A DNA stretch of 64,000 bases, taken from Sphaerulina vaccinii (Eukaryota > Ascomycota > Dothideomycetes > Mycosphaerellales > Mycosphaerellaceae). The stretch's first letter is position 1. Every line of letters starts with the position of its first letter. The position numbers were made by a program, and so were the translations under genes. This document shows, one piece after another, positions 11,681 to 20,843 of the stretch. The notes under the pieces were generated by a model. The model had not been told where the DNA came from, searched no databases, and worked only from the letters and a program-made list of their open reading frames with translations. Location: contig JAKUDP010000010.1 in the NCBI GenBank assembly GCA_022570795.1, forward strand, positions 806,001-870,000, given 5' to 3'.

Positions 11681-14600
11681 CTACGATTGCCTCGCAACTC
11701 TCAATGCCCTCCTCATCCCCTCCAGCTTCGCCCTCTCCCTAACAACCATCTCCCTCGCCAACCTCCTACACATCTCCCTCCCCTGTGTCACATGTTCATC
11801 CTGCCAAACCGCCAACTCACTCGCAATAGTCTGTTGCGTATACCGTAACTCACTTCCCAGTGCCTCCAGCTCATTCCTAGCCTTTGCAGCTTTCTCCCAA
11901 GCATCCTTTTTCGTAGCATTCTTAGCATCTTCGAATAAGTTTCCGATCTTGGGAGTCCAGCGATTCGAGCGGGAGATGCTAGCGTGCGCACGATCGATGG
12001 TACGTTGAGCAGACGACATAGAGCCGATCAGGTACGCAGGGCGGTTTGTTGCGACCTGTATAGCTGTTGAGGATGTATAGGAGGAATGCAGAGCGTAATA
12101 TAGCGATGCGAAGGATGATGACTCAGATGGGATGAGGAGTTTGGAGTAACGTTCGATGGATTTGAGGTATTGTGGTGGAAGGAAATTGATCGTTGAGAGG
12201 GCTGAAGATGCCAAGTTCTGCGCATCGGAGATGTCGTTCGCGAGCATACGGTGTTTGTTGGTTTCGCGGATGACTTTCTTGGTGGCGGATGTTATGCCTT
12301 TGATTTGTTCTCGAGCGTGCTCGACGAAGTTTTCAACTTCGTGGGTGTCTGTAATTGGTTCGAAGTCGTCTTTGACGTTGTCGACTCGCGCTTCGGCTTT
12401 GCGTTTACTGCGCTCGAGAAGCATCTCTGGGTCCAGTTCGGGGACTAGGAAGAACTCCCAGACCAATTCGTGCGTTGAGAAAGTGCCGTGTGCTAGTAGG
12501 TTGTGGAAAAAGGCGTCCATCCGTAGTTGAATGTCTCTGAGGATCGCGCGAGATGGTTTAGATGGTACTAAGAACGGTGATGAGAGGTTGAATTGTGATG
12601 GAATCCAGCTAGCTGGACATTCGATCGCAAGCCACTTCGACAAGTTCTCAAAGTCAGCGACTGACCGTCGACAGGTCGTCACTGTTATTAGACCAGACGA
12701 ATTCGGGGCCCCAGATTTGAGGACAAGACGCACTGTGGCATCTTCCACAAAGAAGGACCTAACAACTGTGGTGGAGCGACCATCCGCATCTGGTAGCGTG
12801 GACAGTAGTGTCAAGTCATCGATACGGTTCCTCACATCATCATCCTTCGCCAGTTCAACAGCTGTCAATCCACGAAGGTCCTTCAATGTCATGTCGACTC
12901 GTGGATCACCAAAGAGTGCTCGCACAAGATCCACTCTGCCATACTTGCTCGCAACCATTAGAGGCGTGAAGCGCTTGTCGTTGGCAGCGTTCACATCTGA
13001 ATCGCAATATCTTAAAAGTCGCATTGTAAGCTGCATGTCGTTCATGATGTGGAGGAGTGTGTTGCCCTTTGCATCGACATGATCGTCCAGATGCAAAGGC
13101 TCGCCATCACCTTGTGCATGCGTGGCAATCTTCAAGGCTTCTTCGACCATGCCGTGGTACTGCTCATGATCATAGGATCTACATAACGCAAACAATGGCG
13201 TCTGTCCATTCTTGTCTTTTAGCCGCCACGGCAGCTTCTTCCCAAACCGTTTGATAAGGTGAGGTTGATGAAACAGGTAATGTGCGAAGCATCGTCCTTT
13301 ACTATCTTGCATTGCGAGGTAGTGTTCTAGCTCGTCTGCTGAAGCATTGTTCTCGAGGTACTGTATAATTTCGTCTGTGGTTCCTCTGTTTCCAGACTGG
13401 ACTGCGGCATTGAGCAGAGTTGCGCCATCGTTATTGACGTCCTCAAGGATGAACTCAGCACGGAAATGTGCGGGTAAGCTCAATAGGAACTTCAGCGCGT
13501 CGTGTTTGCCAGCTTCAACAGCCATCATCAACACAGAGTTGCCATCGGCATCCTGGGTTTGCGCCAGCTTGTCTATTGATAGATCGCCTCCAACGTTGAT
13601 GTCGACATCCGAATCGACACTTTTCTGCCGCGAGGGCGATCGTGACGAATATGCTGATGATGCTGATTGACTCCGAGGCAGAGAGGCCATTGACACATGC
13701 TTCTTCGGCTTGCGTGCAGGAAGCTCTGGAGGAGGCGTTGGCGGTCTTTGAAACGGAAAGACGTGCTGAAGTGAGCCGTTAACTGCTGCGAAGTCGCCTG
13801 CCGCATCGTCCTGCTCGATTGTGTTGACAACCTCGACCTCATCAAGAGACGTGTCAACAGTATCGTCCTCATCTTCAGAAGACTCCGTGGACAGCGCGAT
13901 CGGTGAAGCGGCTACGGTTGCGCTGTCTTCGGATGCGTCGTCGACCTGAAAGATGGTGCTCAAGGCCTTCACGTCCCCATTTCTGACTGCTTGCCACAGT
14001 AGCCTGTTCTTCTTGCTTGCTTTGCGAAGCGTATTCGAGGTGCTGGATAAGTGCGCTAGTACTGCTTCTAGCGTAGCCAGAGCATACCCTTGCTCGCCAC
14101 TCTCAACCTCGTCGATGAAGATGAAGTATCGCATGTATAGGAGTCGTGAGTGAAGATGTCGCACACCGCTGCGAATAACAACAGTGAGCAGCATCGATAC
14201 AAGGATGTCGGCATTGATCGTGAGTGGACTTGTGCCAGCGGTGGAAATGTCACCATCTTCAGCTTCCTCCTGGTCGTCAGGCTCTGTGATCACTTTCTGT
14301 GTATTGAGCAGGATCTCCAGCATCTCCTCAGGACTGCTGGCAACACCCATTCTCCTAAATATCGCAATCCCCTTGTTCAAGCGTGCAGCCAATGCTCGCT
14401 TACCGCTCATCCCGTCATCAACCGGTATACCGACCTGCGCAATGTCTATATCGGACATTTTGCGAATCTTCGAATCGAGATCTGCGTCGTCCGGCCGGCG
14501 GATGGCGCATACACTCGGAAACAGATTCTGGTCATGGACTTGCTCAGTCACATATCGCTCGATCATGCGTTCGACTACAGGCCCAGTAAGCTCGGTATTC

Positions 14601-15526
14601 GCGCCCAGAATCGAGAGCTGCTGCTTATCCACATTCTGGAACAGGTCGATTGCAGCAATAATAGCTGTTTCCAAGGCAGTCCTCAAAGTTTCCTCTTCCG
14701 GTTCGAGCTCCAAAGATGTGGGATGTATTGTGCTCGTGCCAGACACTGACGACTTTAATGATGACACAGAGTCACTGATGGAAGGTCGCGAAGCCTGAGA
14801 GCTAAAGGAGGAGCTTCGCGACTTTGGCTTTGGCAGCGGTTTGTCGTTGGCTGCTATGAACTCTCGAATCACTCTTTCCAGCCCACTCTGCATCTGTCGC
14901 GAGATCATAGGAAACTGAATCAACAGATCTCCAAAGCCCTTGACATCTTTCTTCTTTGGCACTGGTGGTCCTGTCACTGAGCTCGACGCGCCTGAATCTC
15001 CCGACGCCTCTGCTAACACTCTTTTGCGCTCCTGACTCGGCGCATCACTGATAACTGCAGGAATTATCGGCGTAGCCTGGTATGTCCCTATCAGAGGCCG
15101 CGAAATGTAGTATACCAGCCACTGTTGCCCGTCCGCAGTGTCCGGATAGTAGATCGCATCAACCAGCAGCTGCGCCTGGTTCAACGTCTTGAAGCCCTTG
15201 TTACTATACACGAAGCTGTCCTTGACCACGACTGTGCGCCCATTGATTGTCGTATACTGCTTCGCCTTGTTCTTGTTCTCGCGCGCATTGCCGCCGCTTC
15301 CGCCTGAGCTTAGCGCAGGTCCGCCTCCAGGCACACGCAGCACATGACTGGCCAGGAACTCCTCAGTACCTGCCAGGTCAGCATAGGAAGTGTTCGTATC
15401 GCGGTCCTTGGCTCGTAGGAGGACTTCGGTTGTAGGTACTAGCAGGATGTGGTGGGCGATCGGCTGACATTGCGCAGGCAGCGCGCTTCGAAAGAAGGCA
15501 CGCACGTATGGGTTGAGCGGGTGCAT
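11681..15526 (-). CDS. vrl1: VPS9-ankyrin-PX protein, homologue of Vrl1 (VINE sorting-nexin complex, Rab5-GEF type)
   Basis: An endosomal trafficking protein, intronless, 1281 aa. Domains in order: a conserved N-terminal region (1-~210); a VPS9 Rab5-type exchange domain (~285-490) that keeps the Asp of NADILVSMLLTVVIR and the Tyr/Thr of GYALATLEAVLAHL; Ser/acidic linkers; ankyrin repeats (~650-910, starting GNSVLMMAVEAGKHDALK); a PX-like domain (~920-1030, ending VWEFFLVPE); and a long helical C-terminus (~1060-1281) that fits a BAR-like region. The order VPS9-ankyrin-PX-BAR is that of yeast Vrl1, which pairs with Vin1 in the VINE coat at endosomes. The PX and BAR calls rest on weak sequence patterns plus domain order. 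The frame is uninterrupted over 3.8 kb. Confidence 0.82.
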   Translation of the reverse strand: MHPLNPYVRAFFRSALPAQCQPIAHHILLVPTTEVLLRAKDRDTNTSYADLAGTEEFLASHVLRVPGGGPALSSGGSGGNARENKNKAKQYTTINGRTVVVKDSFVYSNKGFKTLNQAQLLVDAIYYPDTADGQQWLVYYISRPLIGTYQATPIIPAVISDAPSQERKRVLAEASGDSGASSSVTGPPVPKKKDVKGFGDLLIQFPMISRQMQSGLERVIREFIAANDKPLPKPKSRSSSFSSQASRPSISDSVSSLKSSVSGTSTIHPTSLELEPEEETLRTALETAIIAAIDLFQNVDKQQLSILGANTELTGPVVERMIERYVTEQVHDQNLFPSVCAIRRPDDADLDSKIRKMSDIDIAQVGIPVDDGMSGKRALAARLNKGIAIFRRMGVASSPEEMLEILLNTQKVITEPDDQEEAEDGDISTAGTSPLTINADILVSMLLTVVIRSGVRHLHSRLLYMRYFIFIDEVESGEQGYALATLEAVLAHLSSTSNTLRKASKKNRLLWQAVRNGDVKALSTIFQVDDASEDSATVAASPIALSTESSEDEDDTVDTSLDEVEVVNTIEQDDAAGDFAAVNGSLQHVFPFQRPPTPPPELPARKPKKHVSMASLPRSQSASSAYSSRSPSRQKSVDSDVDINVGGDLSIDKLAQTQDADGNSVLMMAVEAGKHDALKFLLSLPAHFRAEFILEDVNNDGATLLNAAVQSGNRGTTDEIIQYLENNASADELEHYLAMQDSKGRCFAHYLFHQPHLIKRFGKKLPWRLKDKNGQTPLFALCRSYDHEQYHGMVEEALKIATHAQGDGEPLHLDDHVDAKGNTLLHIMNDMQLTMRLLRYCDSDVNAANDKRFTPLMVASKYGRVDLVRALFGDPRVDMTLKDLRGLTAVELAKDDDVRNRIDDLTLLSTLPDADGRSTTVVRSFFVEDATVRLVLKSGAPNSSGLITVTTCRRSVADFENLSKWLAIECPASWIPSQFNLSSPFLVPSKPSRAILRDIQLRMDAFFHNLLAHGTFSTHELVWEFFLVPELDPEMLLERSKRKAEARVDNVKDDFEPITDTHEVENFVEHAREQIKGITSATKKVIRETNKHRMLANDISDAQNLASSALSTINFLPPQYLKSIERYSKLLIPSESSSFASLYYALHSSYTSSTAIQVATNRPAYLIGSMSSAQRTIDRAHASISRSNRWTPKIGNLFEDAKNATKKDAWEKAAKARNELEALGSELRYTQQTIASELAVWQDEHVTQGREMCRRLAREMVVRERAKLEGMRRALRVARQS

Positions 15527-15955
15527 GAGAGTGCGCGCATCATCTGGCGAGGCGAATTTCCTTTCTCTGGCGGTTGATTGTGCGATCAGATGTGGTCACT
15601 TGGGTTGTGGTGTTGTTACTGGATGGAGTGTTGCTCTTTGACCCGCTACCCAACTACGGTAAGCTTTTCTAGTGCCTTTCATGTGATGCTCGCAGATCAG
15701 ATAGATCAACACTTACTCTGTAAGCATAATGCAGCATCAGTATGCTCAGAGCTGGATGTAAGCTACATCGATCAACGATGCAAGCTCAGATTTACCTTCA
15801 CCAGGCATTCGTATTCTCATCGGATTACATGCGAGCGCGTAAGCCCGATCCTTAAATGGACGCAGTATTAGTCAACAAAGATGGTATATGTGCTAGAGCT
15901 ACCTCTGCTCTGACGTTTTCGAATGACTATCTTTGCAACTATGCAGCTACACACA
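15527..15955. other. Divergent promoter region, Vrl1 homologue / cysteine-rich protein
   Basis: 429 bases between divergently transcribed genes. I see no further coding sequence and no clear regulatory motif. Confidence 0.5.
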
Positions 15956-16440
15956 ATGTCAAGATACAGGATGTTCCTGTTCATCACCCTTCTAATCTAC
16001 ACCACCACCTTCGTCTCTGCCTGCGACTCCTGGTGCACATGTCTCAATGCAGACGGCTCTCACCTCTGTACATGCAGATCTAAAAGTGGCGCCGGCGCGA
16101 CTGCTGGCTCCTGCCCATGCTGCGAGGACCTCAATGTCAATCATAAGTGCTGCGCTGTTCTCAGTTGTGGGAAGCGTCATCAATGCTCTGCCGAATTGGT
16201 GAGTTGTATCTACTCCACGCCCAGCTTGGCCGACAGTACACGAAGACTTACTGACACTCGTACCTGGTCAAGCCTTCTACCAATGGCCAGTGTTGTGCCA
16301 GAGATCGCAAAGCTTGCAAAGATAGCGGCCAGTTTGGATGTCTAATCTTGAATGGCGGCAGTACATGCGTCTCGAAGAACGCATTCAATTGTGCTCAAAA
16401 GAAATGCCCTCAAGGCCAGGAGCCCTGGGGAACACAGTAA
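15956..16440 (+). CDS. Small secreted cysteine-rich protein, effector candidate
   Basis: Two exons (15956-16198 and 16273-16440) join in frame to a 136-residue protein with 19 cysteines. The 22-residue N-terminus (MSRYRMFLFITLLIYTTTFVSA) is a classical signal peptide, with cleavage predicted after VSA and before CDSW. Cysteines are dense: CDSWCTC, LCTC, CPCC, KCCAVLSC and QC in exon 1, then QCCARDRKAC, GC, TC, NC and KC in exon 2. The intron (74 nt, GTGAGT donor, TTACTGAC branch, TCAAG acceptor) is supported because the cysteine pattern resumes exactly in frame after it. An ATG 33 bases upstream (15923) is in frame but would bury the signal peptide. I recognise no family. A role in host or microbe interaction is inference only. 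Confidence 0.75.
16199..16272 (+). other. Intron of the cysteine-rich protein gene
   Basis: 74 nt, phase 0. Without removal the frame runs into unrelated cysteine-free sequence and stops at 16345. Confidence 0.75.
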
Positions 16441-16682
16441 GTACGATATGGTGCCATAAGCAGCTGGGCCAAGTGAGGAGATACTGAGATGAAGTGTAGG
16501 AGGGCAGGTATCTGCGTGTGCACCTCTGTGGACCCGACATTTGCTGACCCTACGAGAGAGTGTTGAAGAGGTATAAGTTCATTTGCTTTCATATGGATCG
16601 ACCGCAGTCGGGCCCCTTCATCGACAGGTAGCCAGACGATCTGTCGGCACGGCACCAGTAGCGCTAAGCTGTAGGGCACATT

Positions 16683-18131
16683 CTATGCCTTTGCAGCTCC
16701 AGCCTTAATTAAGAGAATGTCTCCATCCTCGACGACATAATCCTTTCCTTTCGTCATCACCTTGCCCTGTGCCTTGACTGTGGCTTCATCCTTGAGCTCC
16801 TTGAGCGTGTTGAAGTTGTACACAACAGCCTGAATGAAGGTCTTCTCAAAGTCGCCGTGGATAACACCTGCTGCCCTTGGCGCTTTAGTGCCATTCCTTA
16901 TCGTCCATTGTCGTACTTCATCTGTGCCGGTGGTGAAGAACGAGCCAAGGTCGAGAGCCTTTCGCATCGTCGTGATGATCTTAGGCAGTGCAGATTTGGT
17001 GCCCAGCTTCTTTGCCTCCTCGTCTGACTCTGCTTGTGTCTCGAATCTAGACAGACGCTCCTCGAACGATACTGAGATTGGGATGATAGGGTCTCCAGTA
17101 GCGTGCTCCTTGACCCATTCTGCGATCTTAGGAAGATGCTTGTTCTTTTGGCGGATGTAGTCCTTCTCGCTGAGGTTGACAAGGAAGACAACCGGCTTTG
17201 CGGTCAGCAAAAAAAGTGGGTTGATGGCCTCGACCTGCACAATGATGTGTTAGCCATCGTTCCTTCATCGGTGTCGAGGTTGAAGGTTTGCAGTAGGAGT
17301 GCATATCAGATCGGAATTCTTAACATGATGCTTCGCGTTGTGAAACTTCTAAGAGCTGGGATTATAGAGACGAATCTCTGGTTCATCATAAAATGGGAGG
17401 GTTGGGGATAAAGAGAAAGCAGTAGACATACCTCTTTTGGCGACCAGTCGCCCTTGCGGACGTCTTTGCCTGCCTGAAGGTGGTTAAGAACCTTCTCAAT
17501 GCAAGCTTCTTCCTCCTTGAGCTTCTTCATCTCCAGTGATTGACCACCACGACGAGTCTGCTTCTTGATGTTTTCGAATGCCTTCTCAGTAAATTCGATA
17601 TCCTTGATGCGAAGCTCTTCAGCGATGATCTCGAGATCACGTATTGGGTCCACGTCACCCTCGACGTGGATGATCTCAGCATCGTCGAAGCATCGCACGA
17701 CCTGGAAGCAAGCATCGACGGCTCGAATGTGTGACAAGAAAGAGTTACCGAGACCAGCACCAGTGGATGCTCCACGAGTAAGGCCAGCAATATCGTATAC
17801 AGTCAAATCGGCGGGTACTCGTGACTTTGGCTTGTAGTGGTCGCAAAGCCAGTCATATCGCTCGTCAGGCACAATAACTCGAGCCTCTTCTGGGTCGATA
17901 GTGGCATATGGGAAGTTGGCAGGGTTCCCGAGAGGGCACTTGGTGATTGCCTGGAAGAATGTCGACTTGCCTACATTGGCGAGACCAACCTAAATGCGCC
18001 ATTAGTATTTTGTCCGAAGCGCACGCGCAGAGCACGCACAGTTTCGCCGTACATACGATCCCACTCTTGAGACTGTTTCCTGGTCGTCCAAGTAGGACCT
18101 TCTCCTGCTTCACTTCCTTCTTTGGCGGCAT
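16683..18131 (-). CDS. ola1: Obg-like ATPase 1 (OLA1/YchF)
   Basis: A cytosolic YchF-type P-loop ATPase associated with ribosomes, which modulates translation initiation and stress responses. Three exons (18057-18131, 17432-17989, 16683-17234) give 394 aa, essentially the length of the yeast and human proteins. The P-loop is NVGKST at residues 30-35, split from the N-terminus MPPKKEVKQEKVLLGRPGN by a 67-nt intron (17990-18056). The DxxG motif is DIAGLTRGAS. The G4 position is NLSE in place of NKxD, the change that gives this family ATP preference. A C-terminal TGS domain ends with VEDGDILLIKAGAAKA. The second intron (17235-17431, 197 nt) is longer than most here. The gene lies just downstream of GCN20 on the same strand. 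Confidence 0.95.
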
Positions 18132-18599
18132 CTTCTTTTTCTTGCTGGCGTATGTGCGGAGTTGTGTTGTGATATAGAGTGCGGTGACTCTAGGCGCTGC
18201 CCGGAAAGAGCTTGTTGGCGCGAGGAAAGCAGAACCTGCTGCGGTGTGAGAAGAAAAGAAGATGAGGCGTGAAGCTACAGGGAGCGACACTTTGGCAAAT
18301 GAGTGCGACGACTGTGGCCTGTCGTCAGAAGTGGTGAGGTTGTGTTGTGAGGAGATGTTGTGTTTGACAGAATTTCGAGACTGAGAAAAGAGCTCGACGG
18401 CCCGAGGCGGGGAAGGCACGAGTGGCCTGAGGTTGTAAATTATCTGGCATATCTCAGGGTTGCCCTAAACATCTGTGACGACAACGACGTTATTGATGCA
18501 GATAATGCTTCTGGACATATATCTGCTGTATCTACTGCGACTCTGCATTGTCCTCCACCTCCACCTGGTGCTGATGGGTGCGTATGCAGCCAATACAGC
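18132..18599. other. Intergenic region between GCN20 and OLA1
   Basis: 468 bases between two same-strand genes, serving as the OLA1 promoter and the 3' end of GCN20. An upstream frame continuous with OLA1 could add an N-terminal leader, but it lacks a clear start and I did not extend the gene. Confidence 0.5.
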
Positions 18600-20843
18600 C
18601 TAGTGTTGCGCTACTACGCCGGCTTCACCAGCCTGTGCCGTAATTCTCTTCTTGTAGTCCTTCACAGTACCAGGGAAGTGTTCGACAGTGCCATTATCAC
18701 AGACCCACAGACTAGTGCAGACATTCTGCAGCATAGTGACATCGTGGCTAACCATCAGCACGCCACCTTGGAACTGGCTCAGTGCTGTACTGAGCGCGTC
18801 CATGGCTTCGATATCCAGATGATTGGAAGGCTCGTCGAGGACCAGAATGTGAGGGTTCTGCAGACCAATACATGCGAATGCGACTCTTGACTTCTGTCCT
18901 CCAGACAAGAGTGCCATCTTTTGCAGACCTGTCATTCCTGTAATGCCGAAAGCTCCCAAGTGGCGACGGTACTCTTCATCCGACTTGCCAGGATACTGAG
19001 CAGCCATGAAGCCAACAGCGCTAGCGTTGAGGTCTAGTGCATCGACGTGATGTTGAGCGAAGAAACCAATGCGAAGACGTGGGTTTTGCGAGATCAGGCC
19101 CGATGATGGTGTTAGAGCTCCGATGAGCAATTTCAATGCTGTCGTCTTGCCGGCTCCGTTTGGCCCGACAATACCAATTCGGGAGTCTAGCTGGACATCT
19201 AGATCGACGTTCTTGAGCAGAATCTTGTCGGGGCTGTAGCCAAAGGTGACGTTGTCCATCTGAATGATCGGAGGCGATAGCTTTTCCACATCTGGGAACT
19301 TGAAGTGGACTGTGTAGACACTTTCCGGCGCATCAAGTACGGGCATACGCTCCAGCTTCTTGATGCGAGATTGTGCTTCGGAACTCTTCGCAGCGTTGTA
19401 GCGGAATTTGTCGATAAAGGCTTGCAGATGCGCACGTTCTCCCATCTGCTTCTCGTACTCTCGTTGTGCTGTCTTGCGGCGCTCTTCCTTGGTCGCGTAG
19501 AAGGAGTCGAAGTTTGCACCTTTGTAGTAATCCAGACGCTCGGAGTGCTGGTGGATGATGTCCGTGGCGACTTCGTTGAGGAAGGCTCTGTCGTGGGATA
19601 CGACGAGAACTGTACTTGGGTAGCCTTGTAGGTAGTTCGACAAGAAAGTGATGGAAGGCACGTCCAACATGTTCGAAGGCTCATCGAGCAGCAAGAGGTC
19701 AGGCTCGCAGAACAGTGCTCGCGCCAGAGCAAGACGCATGCGCCAACCTCCAGAGAACGTCTTCGTGGCGAATTGCTGTCTCTCATGTGAGAAACCCAGA
19801 CCAGCCAGAATACTGGCTGCTCTCGGTTCTGCCTTGTCCGACTCCATCTCCGCCAACTTGCCTTGGACATCGCTGAGTGTGATATCAAGACCCTCTCGTT
19901 GCTGGTCCAGTCTTGCTGCATCCGTTGACGTATCTGCCATGGACGATCGTTCTGCCTCGAGTTCTGCTAGCTCCTTGGTGATCTTCTCCTGCTCCTTGAG
20001 AAGATGTTTTCTCCAGACATCGGCATCAAGGACTGCTTGCAGGGCTGGGGTGTCATCGCCAGTGATCTCTTGTTCCACGTGAAGAATAGAAATGTGAGTA
20101 GGAATTGCCACCTCACGCTTGCTGAGTGCGCGAAGCAAAGTAGATTTACCAATACCGTTCTGCCCGACAAGACCATACCTACGACCATAGGCAAGGGTCA
20201 GGTTGGTATCAAGCAAGATACGCTTACCGCCAATGGAGATGTCAATGCCATCCACCTTGATATCTTTGCTCTTGGACTGCGAATCAGAGCCCAGTTGCAG
20301 TGGATTGACAGCCATGAAGAATTCCTCATACGACTGCTGCTCATCTGGCTGGTCAAGCAGACGTGATGCCTCATACTCCACCGTCTTGAAGACCTTCCTG
20401 TCTTGCTTGGCTCGTAGTTTTCGTTCGGCCTTTTCGAGCTTCTTCTTGTCTACTCGAGACTCCACCTTGCGGGTATTTGCAGATTCCAAATCTACAGTAG
20501 CACCTGTAAGACCCAATGTAGATGAAACTCCTCGTTGTGAGGCGACTTGAATGGTCTGATCAAGCCTCTTCGCTGAAGGCGCCTGCTGCCGCCTTCCATC
20601 CACGCCATTTTGACTCTGAAGCCGTGACACGAATTTCGAGATCAGCTCCTGGACTGATGCTTCATTCTCGCCAGAAAGATCTCCAGAGGCTGACAGAAGA
20701 AGTTGCGATATGGTTGCCGCAGCTTCTGCCAAGGGATCTGTTTCTGCGCTGAACTGCTTTGCGGCATGGTTCAGATAGCCAGCAGCATACTCCACAACGA
20801 CTGGATCGACCTCCGGAAGCTGTTCGCGTATCTCAGACTGCAT
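18600..20843 (-). CDS. gcn20: ABC-F ATPase Gcn20 (activator of Gcn2)
   Basis: A soluble ABC protein without membrane segments. With Gcn1 it helps deliver the uncharged-tRNA signal to the kinase Gcn2 on ribosomes. Intronless, 747 aa, close to yeast Gcn20 (752). The N-terminal ~190 residues (MQSEIREQLPEVDPVVVEYA start) correspond to the Gcn1-binding region. ABC domain 1 has Walker A GQNGIGKST, signature FSGGW and Walker B LLLLDEPSNMLD. An acidic/charged linker rich in Lys, Arg and Glu follows. ABC domain 2 has GPNGAGKTT, LLSGGQKSR and LVLDEPSNHLD. All nucleotide-binding motifs are intact. The N-terminal region separates it from the elongation factor eEF3 and from ABCF1/2. Confidence 0.95.
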   Translation of the reverse strand: MQSEIREQLPEVDPVVVEYAAGYLNHAAKQFSAETDPLAEAAATISQLLLSASGDLSGENEASVQELISKFVSRLQSQNGVDGRRQQAPSAKRLDQTIQVASQRGVSSTLGLTGATVDLESANTRKVESRVDKKKLEKAERKLRAKQDRKVFKTVEYEASRLLDQPDEQQSYEEFFMAVNPLQLGSDSQSKSKDIKVDGIDISIGGKRILLDTNLTLAYGRRYGLVGQNGIGKSTLLRALSKREVAIPTHISILHVEQEITGDDTPALQAVLDADVWRKHLLKEQEKITKELAELEAERSSMADTSTDAARLDQQREGLDITLSDVQGKLAEMESDKAEPRAASILAGLGFSHERQQFATKTFSGGWRMRLALARALFCEPDLLLLDEPSNMLDVPSITFLSNYLQGYPSTVLVVSHDRAFLNEVATDIIHQHSERLDYYKGANFDSFYATKEERRKTAQREYEKQMGERAHLQAFIDKFRYNAAKSSEAQSRIKKLERMPVLDAPESVYTVHFKFPDVEKLSPPIIQMDNVTFGYSPDKILLKNVDLDVQLDSRIGIVGPNGAGKTTALKLLIGALTPSSGLISQNPRLRIGFFAQHHVDALDLNASAVGFMAAQYPGKSDEEYRRHLGAFGITGMTGLQKMALLSGGQKSRVAFACIGLQNPHILVLDEPSNHLDIEAMDALSTALSQFQGGVLMVSHDVTMLQNVCTSLWVCDNGTVEHFPGTVKDYKKRITAQAGEAGVVAQH

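Noticed and set aside
6965..20843. A secondary-metabolite or effector gene cluster around Ppo and the cysteine-rich protein
   Set aside because: Neighbours are housekeeping genes (trafficking, translation); there is no backbone synthase, tailoring set or regulator.
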